From JAAYAN01 sp964437215 (GTDB lineage Bacteria; Bacteroidota; Ignavibacteria; Ignavibacteriales; Melioribacteraceae), in the NCBI GenBank assembly GCA_964437215.1, contig CAYTFZ010000007.1, positions 1 through 56,963 on the forward strand: a stretch of 56,963 nucleotides of DNA, read 5' to 3'. Position 1 is the first letter of the stretch; every line of letters begins with the position of its first letter. The notes under the pieces were generated by a model, which did not search any database, was not told the DNA's origin, and worked only from the letters and a program-made list of their open reading frames with translations. Positions 8,352-16,663 of the stretch are shown here, one piece after another. The position numbers and the translations under genes were made by a program.

Positions 8352-9500
8352 TTATTTTTTATCCTTTATGCTGTATTCTTCGTCACTCTGAAAATTATGG
8401 ACAAATGCTTCGCCAAGCAAACCAACTGAAAAGAATTGAATTCCTACAATCATAAGCAGCATCCCAAGAAACAGAAGCGGTCTGTTGCTGAGATGCATAT
8501 CGTGAACCCACCATAAATATGCTAGCAATCCGTCAATAGCAAAACCGGTAATAAAAGATATTGCTCCTAAAAACCCGAATAAATGCATCGGTCTTTTAAT
8601 ATATCTTGTTGTAAAAAGTACAGTAATTAAATCAACAAAACCTTTAAAAAACCTGGAAATGCCAAACTTTGTTTTTCCGTAACGTCTCGGATGATGGTGC
8701 ACAACAATCTCGGTTATCTTGTAACCTTCCCAATCGGCAAGAACAGGAATATATCTATGGAGTTCACCGTAAACTTTTATATCTTCAACAACTTCTTTGC
8801 GGTATGCTTTTAATCCGCAGTTAAAATCGTGTATTTTAATACCCGACATCAACCGCGTTACATAATTGAAAAATTTTGAAGATTGTCTTTTTATTATGGG
8901 ATCGAACCTTTTCTTTTTCCAGCCCGAAACAAGATCAAATCCTTCTTCAAGTTTTTTTATCAGATTAGGAATTTCAATCGGGTCATCCTGTAAATCTGCA
9001 TCCATTGTAATTATTGCATCGCCGGTTGCATTTTTAAAACCGACTTGCAAAGCTGCAGATTTTCCGTAATTTTTCCGGAAACTGATATAGCGTACGCGGT
9101 TATCATTTCTCGCAATTTCTTTAATTACGCTTAAAGATTTATCGGTACTTCCGTCATCAACAAACAATATTTCAAAAGCAGGCATTCCTTGGGTAAAAAC
9201 CTTTTTAATTTCATTGTATAAAGGACGCAAAGATTCTTCTTCATTAAGCAAAGGTACAAGTATAGTTACTTTGCTGAAATTTTTCTTTGAAGAAACAGTC
9301 GGCCTTCCGGCTGGATTTTTGCGCCTCTGATAGTAATTTCTTCTGTTTCTGTTCTGGCCGCTTTGTTTTGCTTCTGTGCCCGTACGTTTTTTATCTGGTT
9401 CAGTATTTTTTTCTGCTGGATTTTGCGGTTTATTTTCGGACAATGATTTTATCTCCTCATCAATTTTTTGAAATGCGCTATTGTTATTTTCTTTTTCCAA
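8352..9500 (-). CDS. GT2 glycosyltransferase of the polyprenyl-phosphate sugar synthase type with basic N-terminal tail
   Basis: 382 residues and the first gene of the minus-strand operon. Residues 1-75 are low complexity, rich in Asn, Lys, Arg and Gln, and unlike the usual family start. The GT-A domain begins at KVTILVPLLNEEESLRPLYN and contains ILFVDDGSTDKSL, the DADLQDDP metal site and the HHHPRRYGKTKFGISRFFKG segment typical of DPM1/GtrB/ArnC-type enzymes. Two TM helices follow (about 300-325 and 340-365). Relatives load a sugar or aminosugar onto undecaprenyl phosphate for use on the periplasmic face, which would supply a donor to the YfhO-like GT-C protein downstream (inferred). No clear -7 box was found upstream. 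Confidence 0.87.
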   Translation of the reverse strand: MEKENNNSAFQKIDEEIKSLSENKPQNPAEKNTEPDKKRTGTEAKQSGQNRNRRNYYQRRKNPAGRPTVSSKKNFSKVTILVPLLNEEESLRPLYNEIKKVFTQGMPAFEILFVDDGSTDKSLSVIKEIARNDNRVRYISFRKNYGKSAALQVGFKNATGDAIITMDADLQDDPIEIPNLIKKLEEGFDLVSGWKKKRFDPIIKRQSSKFFNYVTRLMSGIKIHDFNCGLKAYRKEVVEDIKVYGELHRYIPVLADWEGYKITEIVVHHHPRRYGKTKFGISRFFKGFVDLITVLFTTRYIKRPMHLFGFLGAISFITGFAIDGLLAYLWWVHDMHLSNRPLLFLGMLLMIVGIQFFSVGLLGEAFVHNFQSDEEYSIKDKK

Positions 9501-9587
9501 TTTTTATGATGCTTATTATTTATTTTTACAGTTGCTAAAATTAAGTTAATATTGAACTAAAATCAATTATTGAGACAGAACTGAAAT

Positions 9588-9896
9588 ATGGGAAATATTG
9601 TTTTATGGACTTTAATACGGCTTGTTATTCTTATACCGGCGCTTTGGTATTATTCCGAGAACTATTCCGGAAGGTTCGATTGGGCTGTTTTAAGCATTTC
9701 TATTTATCTTATAATAATCCACCCGATAATAAGCGCATATAAAATTTTTGAAGAAAATAATAAAAAAGTTATCGAAGAATCGCTGTGCAGCAAGTGCAAA
9801 CATTTCGACGAATCGGCTGTTCTTTGTATGAAATTTGATGAACATCCCAAAGAGAATTACATTCCCTGCGGTACTGAACATTTTGAAAAAAAGTGA
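9588..9896 (+). CDS. Small two-TM membrane protein with a four-cysteine tail
   Basis: 102 residues, not recognised as a named family. Two hydrophobic helices (about 4-21 and 30-52) are joined by a short SENYSGRFD loop. A soluble tail carries four cysteines as CSKC near 67-70, then Cys at about 80 and 94. The spacing CxxC-x9-C-x13-C would suit one zinc or Fe-S site on the cytoplasmic side if both termini are inside. The gene is transcribed alone, divergent from the polysaccharide operon, and ends 2 bases from the stop of the convergent histidine kinase. Codon use matches its neighbours, so it looks real, but no function can be assigned. Confidence 0.6.
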   Translation: MGNIVLWTLIRLVILIPALWYYSENYSGRFDWAVLSISIYLIIIHPIISAYKIFEENNKKVIEESLCSKCKHFDESAVLCMKFDEHPKENYIPCGTEHFEKK

Positions 9897-9898
9897 TT

Positions 9899-12800
9899 TC
9901 ATCCTTTGGGAAGCGTAAAATAGAAAGTGCTGCCTTTTCCTTCAGCGCTTTCTGCCCAGATTTCTCCTTTATTCAGTTTAACAAAATCTTTACATAAAAT
10001 AAGTCCTAACCCAGACGATTCTTCTCCTTCGGTACCCTTCCTTCCGGTTTTTTCCGAAATTTTGAAAAGCTTTTTAAGCAGCTGGCTGTTCATACCAATT
10101 CCGGTATCTTTTATTGATATTTCGATATATTTTTCATCCTTTTCCTTCGTTTCACAAGTAATTTTACCGTTTTTTTCGGTAAACTTAAGCGCATTGGCAA
10201 TCAAGTTCCCGATTATCGAATTAACCATTCTTTCATCGGCAAATACTATTGTTTTCGTATCACTTTCATTTACAATTTCAATGTTTTTTTGTGCAGCTTT
10301 TTGAGAATGAATCAATATTGCGGAATTTATAGTATCCGAAATCGAAAACTTTATAGGATAATATTCTATTGTTCCCTTTTGAATCTGCGCCCATTCAAAA
10401 AGATTTCGCAGCAGGCTAAGCAAATTTTCGGCTGATTTATTCATTTCTTGGCTTATTTCCGAAATTTCCTCCCGCGAAAAATTGTTTTCTTTGTCCGATA
10501 AAATTTCTGTTAATCCTAAAAATCCTTGAAACGGACTTCGAAGATCGTGCGAAATTATTGAGAAGAATTTATCTTTTGTACTATTGGATTCCGCCAATTC
10601 TTCTGCATATTTTTTAAGCTGCATTTCCGCATTCTTTCTTTCTGTAATATCCAAATGCGTCCCTATCATTCTTAAGGGTTTTCCGCTTAAATCATATTCG
10701 GCAACCTTTCCTCTGTCAAGTATCCAAACCCAATTCCCGTTTTTATTTTTCATTCTTCCTTCAAATTCATATATGTCAGTTTTCCCTTCAAAATGTTTTT
10801 GAAGTAATTTATTAGATCTTTCTAAATCCTCGGGATGAATAATTTTTTCCCAAGTGGAAATGCTGACAGGCATGAGTTCTTCTAACTTGTAACCGCATAT
10901 TTCTGCCCATCTTTCATTTATTATAAGTTTTCCGGTTTGAACTTCCCAATCCCATAATCCAGCACCCGAACCTTCTATAGCCAGTTTTAACTGCTCTTCG
11001 CTGTTTCTTAATGCCGCTTCCGATTTCAACGAATTCACTTTATTCCAGATAGAACTCATTAAAAGCTTAAGAGATTCAACATCCTGAGTTTCATAATCGG
11101 TTTCCTTGTTTGCCACACCTACAACAGCAACTATTTGTCCCGCTTGGAATACCGGAATTGTAAGGAATTTCATTAAAGGTGCGTGCCCTTCCGGATAACC
11201 TTTTTTTAACGGATTATCTGCTATAAAATCGTTTACTATAATTTCTTTTCTTTGCCTTATTGCTTCGCCCCAAATTCCTGTTTTATCCAGCTGATAAAGA
11301 GTCCGCGGTTCAGCAATTCTGCATTCTTTCATTACATCTTTCGACCATGTATTCAGTTCGAATTCCTTTTTTATCTCGTCGTAATGATAAATATATCCTA
11401 TTTTACTGCTTGTAATTTTAATTGCCTCTTCTAATGCCAGATCTAAAAAATGCTGCACATTATTACTTTTATTTTGAAGAAGATGAATCAAGCTGCTCTG
11501 GCGTTCTGAATATTTTCTTAAAGTTTCCTGATTTTTTTTCTGAGCGGTAATATCTTCTTTTACTGCAACATAATGCGTAATTTTTCCTTCCTCATCCAGA
11601 ACAGGCGAAATTGAAGCGAATTCCCAATAAAGTTCACCGTTTTTCTTTTTGTTGCATAATTCGCCGCGCCATTCTTTCCCCGAACTGATTGCTGCCCAAA
11701 GCTGCTTATATGTTTCGGATGAAGTTCTATCCGATTTTAATATTCGCGGATTTTGCCCTTTAGCTTCTTCTAAAGTATAACCGGTTACAGCAGTAAATTT
11801 AGGATTCACATATTCAATTTCGCCGTTTAAATTTGTAATTACAATTGAAGTTGGACTATGATCGACAGCGCGCGAAAGCTTCCGGGCTTGGTTTACAGCT
11901 TTGCTTTTTTCTGTTACATCAATTGCTATTACTCCAAGAAGTGTATCTTGTCCATCAGAGTTAATCGGGAATTTATGAATAAGCCATAATTTTTCGTCAA
12001 ATATTTCTTCTATTTCTTGGGTTTTACCGCTTCCGATAATTCTTTTATCATCCTCTGCAATTTTTTTTGCAAATTCCGGAGGAACAATATCGTAGCTGGT
12101 TTTTTGAAGAACAGAACCGGGATCTAAATTAAGAAAAGTATTAAATCCTTGGTTTGTAAAAACAATTCTGCCTGATGAATCTTTTATATAAGCCAGACCG
12201 GGAAAATTATCCATAAACAATCGGAAAAGTTTTTCGCTATTTTCTTTTGATAAAAGGGCAGATTTGATTTCCGTGTATTTTTCTATAATTCTTCCTTTCA
12301 GCAGAAAAATGGAGGCTGCAGCAATTATCAGTATTGCTAAAGCAAAAATTAAAATGACTTTAATATAATTATATCCCCGCAACATATGATATGAATTGCT
12401 CTGCTTGTAACGTTTATCAAGCAGACTGGTAAAACCTGAAATGGACGACATTATCTGTTCTTTTAATTCGTTGTACTCTTCATTAAAAACTAAATTGCCG
12501 GATATACTTTTATCACTCTTGCTTTTTGCCTCATTCATAGCTTTAATTTCGGTAACAGCAAGCTTATTGGAATTATCAAGCGCACCCTTCAGCATTGCAA
12601 ATTCGTTTGCAGGAAGATTTAATTCTTTTATTCGGTTAATAAAACGGATTTTCTTTCCGCTTTCATTTTCTGTTTTGCCTTCCCTAACGTTTATTACATT
12701 CCAGTATTTTTCTTCCCAAATGCTGTCGCCTGTTGCTATAAAATTCCTGCAGGAAGAAGTAAGTTCATCGGAACTTTGCTTAAGTTCTAAGGCNNNNNNN

Positions 12801-13092
12801 NNNNNNNNNNNNNNNNNNNNNNNNNNNNNNNNNNNNNNNNNNNNNNNNNNNNNNNNNNNNNNNNNNNNNNNNNNNNNNNNNNNNNNNNNNNNNTAAAATT
12901 CCTGCAGGAAGAAGTAAGTTCATCGGAACTTTGCTTAAGTTCTAAGGCGATTAATTCTGCTTTGTTTTTATTTTCCTGGGTCAAAATAATCTGCTCATAA
13001 TTCCCTAATAACTTAGTAAGCAAATAACCTAGAATTATCAGCGAAATTCCTAAAAAAGAAAAAAATACGATTGTTATGTTTTTAATTTTCAT
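9899..13092 (-). CDS. Membrane-bound PAS/GAF sensor histidine kinase, interrupted by an artificial assembly gap
   Basis: The reading frame appears as two pieces either side of 100 Ns. The gap is flanked by identical 55-base copies. Collapsing them to one copy leaves 3039 bases and one open frame of 1012 residues with no frameshift. Domains in the joined numbering: TM1 about 8-28, an extracytoplasmic helical sensor to about 190, TM2 193-213, PAS1 about 237-344, PAS2 about 354-470, GAF about 490-650, PAS3 about 660-780, HisKA with phospho-acceptor His797 in the ISHDLRSPF box, and HATPase_c about 900-1012 with DTGIGM and SSGLGL. It should autophosphorylate on ATP and pass phosphate to an unlinked response regulator; none is adjacent. 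The ligand is unknown. The start at 13092 is the first Met before TM1. Confidence 0.88.
12739..12793. repeat. Left copy of 55-bp exact direct repeat flanking the N gap
   Basis: Identical over 55 bases to 12894-12948. Each copy begins TAAAATTCCTGCAGG and ends TTCTAAGGC. Each abuts the N run at one end, and beyond the N-free end the two copies continue into different unique sequence. This is the pattern left when two contigs sharing a k-mer-length end are scaffolded without merging. Confidence 0.95.
12794..12893. other. Scaffold gap of exactly 100 Ns
   Basis: A run of 100 undetermined bases, the conventional length for a gap of unknown size. Both flanks end in the same 55 bases, so the true gap is probably absent and the contigs overlap. 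It falls inside the extracytoplasmic sensor domain of the histidine kinase. Confidence 0.98.
12894..12948. repeat. Right copy of 55-bp exact direct repeat flanking the N gap
   Basis: Second copy of the contig-end overlap described at 12739-12793. On the minus strand it encodes the kinase segment ALELKQSSDELTSSCRNF, which is repeated in frame across the gap only because of the unmerged overlap. Confidence 0.95.
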
Positions 13093-13179
13093 TTACTTAT
13101 AGTTTTTAGCTTGAGTATTATCGAAGGGATAAGTTCGGAATTAAATACCTTTATTTGTGTAATCGGATAAACATCATAA

Positions 13180-14076
13180 TTATTTCAAATCCGAAATAAT
13201 CCGGTTCATTTCTTTTACGGCAAGATAAAACCGCGGTCCGGGGCGTGAAAATAAGTTTTGATCCAGAAAGAAAATGCTTTTATTTTTAACAGCATTTACA
13301 CCTGCTAACTGAGGATAAATTTTTGAAATTGCTTCTTTATTATAATCATAATCGGGCAATAGAATAATATCCGGATTTCCTGTAAGCACTGATTCGATAC
13401 TTAAAACCGGATAATTTTGAAGAGTTTTTTCGGCAAGGTTATTAAGGTTGCAAATATTCATCATTTCGTTGATAAATGTGTTTTTGCCGGCAGCAAATAA
13501 AGGTTTCAGACTTATCAAAAACAACGCATTTTTCTTTGTCTTTTCTGAATTACCTTTTTTAATTGAATCAATAACACCATTCCAAATTTTTATTTTTCGC
13601 AACGCAAAATCTTTTTTGCCGAATATTTCGGCAATATCAGTATAGCTTTTTTTTATCCCTTCAAAATTTCGGGGATTTGAAACAAAGACTTTAAAACCGA
13701 GCTTTATCAGTTTATCGTAATTGTTTTTGCTGTTTCCTTCAATTGTTACAAAAATTATATCCGGATTTATTTGCAATATTGCTTCAAAATCAGCATTCAG
13801 CAAATCGCCTACTTTTTTTACTTTTTTCGATTTTTCGGGATAATCGCAATATAACGTGTTTCCTACAAGCCGGTTGTCTTCTTCCAAATCAAAAATTATT
13901 TCGGTTATACTTGGTGCAAGACTTACGGCTTTTTCAGGGATTTTATCGAAATTAATTACAATGCCTAAATCGTCCTTTACGCTTATTGCAGCCTTTGATG
14001 TCTCTTTTTTCTCTTTAACAGCGCACGAAAAGAGAGAAATTGAAAGTAACACTATTAAAATTTTCAGTAAATTCAT
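13180..14076 (-). CDS. ABC transporter substrate-binding lipoprotein (BtuF/TroA-like)
   Basis: 298 residues. An N-terminal signal with lipobox SLFSC (Cys18) marks a lipoprotein facing the periplasm. The mature part begins with the family hallmark PEKAVSLAPSITEIIFDL, then VGNTLYCDYP, VGDLLNADFEAILQINPDII and a C-terminal helix, the layout of PF01497 periplasmic binding proteins for cobalamin, haem or ferric siderophores. BtuF-type annotation is favoured over siderophore binding because of SLAPSITE and the DYP(E) segment, but the ligand is not decided. No permease, ATPase or TonB receptor lies nearby, so it must work with a transporter encoded elsewhere. No cobalamin riboswitch is visible in the short upstream region. 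Confidence 0.82.
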   Translation of the reverse strand: MNLLKILIVLLSISLFSCAVKEKKETSKAAISVKDDLGIVINFDKIPEKAVSLAPSITEIIFDLEEDNRLVGNTLYCDYPEKSKKVKKVGDLLNADFEAILQINPDIIFVTIEGNSKNNYDKLIKLGFKVFVSNPRNFEGIKKSYTDIAEIFGKKDFALRKIKIWNGVIDSIKKGNSEKTKKNALFLISLKPLFAAGKNTFINEMMNICNLNNLAEKTLQNYPVLSIESVLTGNPDIILLPDYDYNKEAISKIYPQLAGVNAVKNKSIFFLDQNLFSRPGPRFYLAVKEMNRIISDLK

Positions 14077-14148
14077 ATTACTTCAGTTTTTGGTTTATGA
14101 AATATAGCAAGATTAAAGAAAATATTTTTTACTCTTTCCGAAATTCAT

Positions 14149-14156
14149 TATATTTG
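14149..14156 (+). promoter_or_regulatory. Putative -7 box (TAnnTTTG) of tRNA-Lys
   Basis: TATATTTG matches the Bacteroidota-type -7 consensus and lies 5 bases before the mature tRNA. No convincing -33 TTG element precedes it. Confidence 0.5.
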
Positions 14157-14160
14157 CACC

Positions 14161-14233
14161 GCACTCTTAGCTCAGTTGGTAGAGCAATTGACTCTTAATC
14201 AATTGGTCGCGGGTTCGAGTCCCGCAGAGTGCA
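14161..14233 (+). tRNA. tRNA-Lys (anticodon CTT)
   Basis: 73 bases fold as a full cloverleaf: acceptor GCACTCT/AGAGTGC, D stem GCTC/GAGC with the AGTTGGTA loop, anticodon stem ATTGA/TCAAT with loop CTCTTAA, a five-base variable loop, and T stem GCGGG/CCCGC with TTCGAGT. The anticodon CTT reads AAG codons. The discriminator base is A and CCA is not encoded. Confidence 0.97.
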
Positions 14234-14243
14234 CGATAAAAAT

Positions 14244-14272
14244 AAACCCCGATGCAAGTCGGGGTTTTGTGT
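14244..14272 (+). terminator. Rho-independent terminator after tRNA-Lys
   Basis: Inverted repeat AAACCCCGA / TCGGGGTTT with a six-base loop TGCAAG, followed by TTTTGTGTTTT. It begins 11 bases after the tRNA. Confidence 0.85.
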
Positions 14273-14374
14273 TTTAAAAATGCATTTATAAATATATTAC
14301 TTCCCGTCTTAATATATTTTTATTTCATTCTGTCAACTCATTCAACAATTATTACTTCAAATAATTTTTATTTT

Positions 14375-14382
14375 TATATTTG
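14375..14382 (+). promoter_or_regulatory. Putative -7 box (TAnnTTTG) of the S46 peptidase gene
   Basis: TATATTTG, 32 bases before the ATG at 14415 and downstream of the tRNA terminator, so the peptidase gene has its own promoter. Confidence 0.45.
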
Positions 14383-14414
14383 CTTTAATGAACCGATAAA
14401 ATTACGGAAACAAT

Positions 14415-16562
14415 ATGAAAAAAGTTTTTATACCGCTGATACTTGTAATTGCTTTTTCCAACATTTTTTGGCGCGCCAAACTTCCTGCCGAAGGGATGTA
14501 TCCTCTTAGCGAAATTCAAAACATCGACCTCGTTTCGGCGGGATTAAAAATTGATCCTGCAAAAATTTATAATCCTTCGGGAATAAGTCTGATTGACGGA
14601 CTGGTACAGATTGGCGGATGCACAGGCTCTTTCGTTTCTTCCGAAGGACTTATCCTTACAAACCATCATTGCGCTTTTTCGGGTATAAGCGCCGCCAGCA
14701 CAGTTGAAAATAATTATTTGGAAAACGGATTTTACGCCGCCGAAAGGAAGGACGAAATTCCGGTTGCGGGTTACAAATGCCGGATTACAGAATCGTACGA
14801 AGATGTTACCGGAATTATTTTGAAAGTAATTGAAAACATTTCGGATTACGGTGAAAGAACGCGCTTAATCGAAAGGGAAATTTCAGAATTAGAAAAACAG
14901 GCTGCCGATCCCGAAAATTCTGTTGAAGCAGAAGTAGCTGAAATGTTTATGGGACAAAGTTACGTCCTGTTTAAATACAAAATAATTAAAGATATCCGGC
15001 TGGTTTTTGCTCCTCCCCGTTCCATAGGCGAATTCGGCGGAGAAACGGATAACTGGGTTTGGCCTCGCCATACAGGCGATTTTAGTTTTATGCGCGCATA
15101 TGTTGCACCCGACGGCAGCGCTGCATCTTATTCTGAAGAAAACATTCCTTATAAACCCAAAAATTTCTTCAAGATAAATCCTAATGGAGCCGAAGAAAAC
15201 GATTTTGTTTTTATACTCGGTTACCCGGGCAGAACATACCGGCATAATCCTTCGCAATTTATCAGTTTTCAGGAGCAGTATCAGCTTCCATATCTTTCGT
15301 CGCTTTACGACTGGATGATAAATAAATACGACGAAATTACTTCGGGTAATCCCGACTTAAAGCTTAAATTTTCTGCAACCGTAAAATCGCTTTCAAATGC
15401 TGCAAAAAACTATAAAGGCAAATTAAAAGGTCTGGACAATCTTGATTTGGCAGAAAAAAAACGTTCCGAGGAAAAACTGATTGAGAAAATGATTACAGAA
15501 AATCCAGATCTAAACGAAAAATATCAGGGACTTTTTAAAGAGATTGAACTTACTTACAAAGATTATTTTGGTTACGGACCTTCGCGTCTGTGGATAACGC
15601 AATTATTCAGAAATTCATCCATGGCCTATCTTGCCGACTTTATCTGGGAAAATGCTGAACAGGCTGAATTGCCGGACAGCCTCAGGAAAGAGAAATTCAA
15701 GGAAGAAAATCTGCAAAAAACACTTGCATCCACCGATTACGATTTTAATGAAATGAATATTCGTTTCGAAAAAGATTACCTCGATAAAATGCTGATGGAT
15801 GCTTACAATAATGTTTTCAATATAAAAATAAACGCTGTTGCTGATTTTGAAAAACACGTTAAGATAAATGAATTTGTTAATCAATTGATTTCGAGCAATA
15901 TACAGGACAAAGATTTTTTCTTTGAATTATGCTCAAAAAGTATTAGCGAACTTGAAGAACTTAGAAATCCGCTTCTCGATTTTATACTTAAAATCCGGAA
16001 GCAAAACAAAATGTTTAATGAAATGAACGAGAGAATTAACGGAGCATTAAATTCGTTAAACCCAAAACTTGTTGAAGCAAAAAAAATGTGGCAGAATAAA
16101 TCCTTTATACCCGATGCAAACAGCACCTTGCGCTTGACTTACGGTTACATAAAAGGTTATTCTCCCGTAGATGCAGTTTACTATTCGCCATTTACAACAC
16201 TCGAAGGAATAATTGAAAAAAGCAAATCCGGCGGAGATTATACGCTATATCCTAAGTTAAAAGAATTATACGATAAACAAAATTACGGAAATTATTATTC
16301 CGAAAAGGTGAAAGGACTTCCTGTAGCTATTTTGTACAACACAGATACAACAGGAGGGAATTCGGGTTCCCCGGTTCTTAATGCATATGGCGAAATAATA
16401 GGATTGAATTTCGACAGGGCTTTCGAGGCAACAATAAACGATTTTGCCTGGGATGATTCCTACAGCCGTTCTATAGGCGTTGATATCCGATATATCCTTT
16501 GGTTCACAGAAAAAGCAGGAAATGCTGAAAAACTTATTGACGAAATCACAAAACAACAGTGA
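14415..16562 (+). CDS. S46 family dipeptidyl-peptidase, DPP11-like
   Basis: 715 residues with an N-terminal signal peptide (hydrophobic 4-18). The chymotrypsin-like fold is shown by GGCTGSFVSSEGLILTNHHC, with catalytic His85, and by TTGGNSGSPVLN, with catalytic Ser650. The third triad member is probably Asp222 in WPRHTGDFS. The residue 18 after the Ser is Arg668 (GLNFDR). In Porphyromonas enzymes Arg at this place (Arg673) gives DPP11 its Asp/Glu preference, whereas DPP7 has Gly (family knowledge). It should therefore release dipeptides with acidic P1 residues in the periplasm, feeding amino-acid catabolism. Length and all motifs are complete. It is monocistronic, with its own -7 box. Confidence 0.92.
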   Translation: MKKVFIPLILVIAFSNIFWRAKLPAEGMYPLSEIQNIDLVSAGLKIDPAKIYNPSGISLIDGLVQIGGCTGSFVSSEGLILTNHHCAFSGISAASTVENNYLENGFYAAERKDEIPVAGYKCRITESYEDVTGIILKVIENISDYGERTRLIEREISELEKQAADPENSVEAEVAEMFMGQSYVLFKYKIIKDIRLVFAPPRSIGEFGGETDNWVWPRHTGDFSFMRAYVAPDGSAASYSEENIPYKPKNFFKINPNGAEENDFVFILGYPGRTYRHNPSQFISFQEQYQLPYLSSLYDWMINKYDEITSGNPDLKLKFSATVKSLSNAAKNYKGKLKGLDNLDLAEKKRSEEKLIEKMITENPDLNEKYQGLFKEIELTYKDYFGYGPSRLWITQLFRNSSMAYLADFIWENAEQAELPDSLRKEKFKEENLQKTLASTDYDFNEMNIRFEKDYLDKMLMDAYNNVFNIKINAVADFEKHVKINEFVNQLISSNIQDKDFFFELCSKSISELEELRNPLLDFILKIRKQNKMFNEMNERINGALNSLNPKLVEAKKMWQNKSFIPDANSTLRLTYGYIKGYSPVDAVYYSPFTTLEGIIEKSKSGGDYTLYPKLKELYDKQNYGNYYSEKVKGLPVAILYNTDTTGGNSGSPVLNAYGEIIGLNFDRAFEATINDFAWDDSYSRSIGVDIRYILWFTEKAGNAEKLIDEITKQQ

Positions 16563-16593
16563 TTAAATCACATAATTAAATTTTTTTTTGCTT

Positions 16594-16601
16594 TATTTTT
16601 G
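16594..16601 (+). promoter_or_regulatory. Possible -7 box before the kinase-like gene
   Basis: TATTTTTG fits TAnnTTTG and lies about 62 bases before the kinase-like start. The surrounding T-richness makes a chance match plausible. Confidence 0.3.
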
Positions 16602-16618
16602 TTCTTAAAGTTAATAGA

Positions 16619-16663
16619 ATGAAATACGATAATATTCACACAAAAAAAAAGCGTGATAATTAA
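16619..16663 (+). CDS. Possible 14-codon leader ORF upstream of the kinase-like gene
   Basis: A short frame encoding MKYDNIHTKKKRDN ends in TAA that shares its last A with the ATG of the next gene (TAATG). Such one-base overlaps allow translational coupling. There is no strong ribosome binding site in front of it and it may be chance. Confidence 0.2.
   Translation: MKYDNIHTKKKRDN

Noticed and set aside
12441..12896. Plus-strand frame running through the N gap
   Set aside because: It depends on undetermined bases and is antisense to the kinase sensor domain.
12787..13092. Separate short protein with TM1 of the kinase
   Set aside because: It is the N-terminus of the same kinase cut off by the artificial gap, not an independent gene.
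14252..14509. 85-codon frame starting in the tRNA terminator
   Set aside because: It starts inside the terminator and overlaps the S46 signal peptide in another frame.
14889..15257. 122-codon minus-strand frame inside the S46 gene
   Set aside because: Antisense to conserved catalytic-domain sequence; no homology-like motifs or ribosome binding site.
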